DNA from: VAZQ01 sp963744275
Lineage (GTDB): Bacteria > Pseudomonadota > Alphaproteobacteria > Rhizobiales > Xanthobacteraceae
DNA length: 64,000 nucleotides
NCBI GenBank assembly: GCA_963744275.1
Contig: CAVUSX010000025.1
Coordinates: forward strand, 310,001 to 374,000
Direction of reading: 5' to 3'
Part shown: one piece after another, positions 62,646 through 64,000 of the stretch
Layout: the number at the start of each line of letters is the position of its first letter
How positions within the stretch are numbered: position 1 is the stretch's first letter
Made by a program: the position numbers and the translations under genes
Notes under the pieces: generated by a model
Database searches by the model: none
What the model was told of the DNA's origin: nothing
Seen by the model: only the letters and a program-made list of their open reading frames with translations

Positions 62646-63496
62646 TAATTCTTCGCGTTCTTGCCCACGAAATCCTTGAGCATTGCAACGTCCTTCTGGT
62701 CGGAATCGAAGTCGCGCGCCAGATGCTCATAGAATTGCGCGATGGCGGCATACATGTCCTTGGAGGCCGCGTTCTCGCCGGCGAAGTCGGAGACCTCCTC
62801 CATCTCGGCGACCCAGCGATAGGCCTTGGAATACATATTGGGGAGCTGGCGGCTGAACCAGGCCAGGAGCTGGGGCTGGCTTTCCTTGAGCTCGCGGAAC
62901 AGCGCGTCGGCCGATCCGCCGCGGCTGGCGGCGAGGAACATGGCGGCGGCGATCGCGGTAGTTCCCTTGGTGATCCCGCCGTAGGACATTTTCAGCGCCG
63001 AGGCCGCGCTCAGCGGGCCGTCGAGCACCCGGATCACGAGGCCGAATTGGCCGAGCGTGGCAAAGCGCGGCGCCTCGCGGCCGGAGGCATAGAAGGTCGG
63101 CCCGCCATAATCGGGCCGCGGCGGCGAGCCGATGATACCCGCATCCACGAACGGGCAGCCGGTCGGCGCGATGGCGGCGGCGATGCGCTCGACCGTGGGC
63201 GGGCTGACCGCGTTGCAGTCGACGTAGACCGGCTTGCCGTTGCTGGCCGCGAGCGCCGGCGCGAAACGCTCCGCCAGCGTCAGCGCATCGCCCGGCGGCA
63301 GGATCGAGAGAATGAAATCGGCGCGTGCGATCTCGTCATCGCTCGCCGCCGCCATGCCGGCCGCCTGGGCGCGGGCCACGGTGGCGGGGCTGCGTTCGCG
63401 CAGGGAGGTGAGCACCTTGAGCCCATGCTCGGCCAGACGCTTGCCGACCGGTGCCCCCATGGCACCGGGCGCAATCACTGCGACCACTGGATTCAT
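62645..63496 (-). CDS. NAD-binding 6-phosphogluconate dehydrogenase-like protein (DUF1932)
   Basis: 283 residues. VAVIAPGAMGAPVGKRLAEH is a GxGxxG variant with A in first position. VYVDCNAVSPPTVERIAAAI matches the beta-hydroxyacid dehydrogenase family. VDAGIIGSPPRPDYGGPTFY and LKMSYGGITKGTTAIAAAMF (catalytic-Lys region) fit DUF1932 members. Oxidation of a beta-hydroxyacid or decarboxylating step; substrate unknown. Its position before a class II aldolase gene on the other strand suggests a sugar-acid pathway. Confidence 0.87.
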   Translation of the reverse strand: MNPVVAVIAPGAMGAPVGKRLAEHGLKVLTSLRERSPATVARAQAAGMAAASDDEIARADFILSILPPGDALTLAERFAPALAASNGKPVYVDCNAVSPPTVERIAAAIAPTGCPFVDAGIIGSPPRPDYGGPTFYASGREAPRFATLGQFGLVIRVLDGPLSAASALKMSYGGITKGTTAIAAAMFLAASRGGSADALFRELKESQPQLLAWFSRQLPNMYSKAYRWVAEMEEVSDFAGENAASKDMYAAIAQFYEHLARDFDSDQKDVAMLKDFVGKNAKN

Positions 63497-63713
63497 CGCG
63501 CTTGCTCCGATCGGAACTCGGGTTTCCGGCCTGGCCGGGCACGAACCTTGCCGCCATCGGTCGCCGCCCGCAAGGCGCTCCGATCAGGTTTCGAACGGTA
63601 GGCCCAATCCCGGCAATGGTCGTGTCCGACGGATTATCTTGGCAAGGGCACGGGATTGCGATTTGCTGCCGGCCGTTCCTTCGGTCCAAGCAAGAAACTC
63701 AAGGAAGCGCCTC

Positions 63714-64000
63714 ATGTCCGACCGCCGCGAAGACGTCCGCTACGAGCTTGCGCTGGCGAGCCGCATGCTCGCCAACGAGGGCGTGCTCGATGCCTTCGGT
63801 CACGTCAGCCTGCGTCATCCCGGCGATCCGGGCCAATTCCTGCTGTCGCGCTCGCGCTCGCCGCAACTGGTCGAGCCGGCCGATGTCCTCGAATACACCC
63901 TCGACGCGGAACCGGTGCGGCCGCCGAGCGAGCGGCTGTTCGCGGAACGCGTCATCCACGGCTGCATCTATCAGGCGCGCCCCGATGTCATGGCGGTGTG
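63714..64000 (+). CDS. Class II aldolase/adducin-family protein, N-terminal part only
   Basis: 95 residues visible from ATG 63714; the gene continues beyond the window. RYELALASRMLANEGVLDAF, GHVSLRHPGDPGQFLLSRSR and PPSERLFAERVIHGCIYQAR, with FGHVSLR the conserved family start. Zinc-dependent aldolases or decarboxylases of this fold act on phosphorylated or sugar-acid substrates. It runs divergently from the 6PGDH-like gene. Confidence 0.85.
   Translation, partial: MSDRREDVRYELALASRMLANEGVLDAFGHVSLRHPGDPGQFLLSRSRSPQLVEPADVLEYTLDAEPVRPPSERLFAERVIHGCIYQARPDVMAV

Overview
The window is about 64 kb of GC-rich DNA. It probably comes from an alphaproteobacterium of the Rhizobiales/Hyphomicrobiales (Xanthobacteraceae/Bradyrhizobiaceae-like). 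This placement is inference. It rests on the tripartite-tricarboxylate (Bug/TctC) binding proteins, the DUF2336 protein, the aromatic-acid enzymes, and dense intergenic palindromes, including a GAGCATTTTC...GAAAATGC type common in Rhizobiales. I saw no rRNA, tRNA or CRISPR array.

Layout. 1-3.8 kb: an RND efflux pump with its own TetR repressor. 3.8-4.8 kb: a low-GC island with a shattered Panacea antitoxin gene and a 177-base tract with no C on the + strand. 4.8-11.4 kb: a second TetR and a divergent NodT-adaptor-RND operon with a visible operator over its promoter. 11.9-21.2 kb: a Bug receptor, a Pht5-like protein, a pentapeptide-repeat protein, a cytochrome c facing a heavily frameshifted PQQ dehydrogenase, and an ABC (MacB/FtsX-type) cluster. 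21.3-22.1 kb: a RAYT transposase between its own REP palindromes. 22.4-24.1 kb: an exported amidohydrolase. 24.3-30.6 kb: the most unusual locus, three SPFH (HflK/HflC-like) membrane proteins coupled by ATGA overlaps to a P1B-type metal ATPase, with a His-rich N-terminus on the second SPFH protein. 30.5-34.8 kb: an ABC binding protein, IPP isomerase and an FlK-like thioesterase, divergent from a UbiD decarboxylase and UbiX. 34.9-38.9 kb: GST, Bug receptor, SDR and two small exported proteins. 39.2-42.3 kb: a B12-type radical SAM protein and a zinc dehydrogenase. 43.1-50.5 kb: an aromatic/keto-acid cluster (Rieske oxygenase, Pht5-like protein, GlcG-like, PanE-like, DOPA-dioxygenase-like, hydrolase, degenerate PanB-like). 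A PIN toxin-antitoxin pair sits inside it between long direct repeats. 51-64 kb: DUF5666-like protein, Bug receptor, PAS-GGDEF-EAL regulator, DUF2336 protein, LLM monooxygenase, two hydrolases, a two-subunit molybdenum hydroxylase, a 6PGDH-like dehydrogenase and the start of a class II aldolase.

Two window-wide features matter when reading the annotation. First, more than 30 single-base frameshifts break otherwise well conserved genes, most of them +1 insertions. Unpolished long-read consensus is the simplest explanation, so I give the full gene span and state where the frame changes. Second, several families of inverted repeats lie between genes, most bounded by GTAG and CTAC, and some have become parts of coding sequences.

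Functionally the window reads as an accessory, catabolic region: import receptors, oxygenases and dehydrogenases for aromatic or keto acids, efflux pumps with local repressors, a prenyl-FMN decarboxylase module, and an undescribed SPFH/metal-ATPase membrane assembly.
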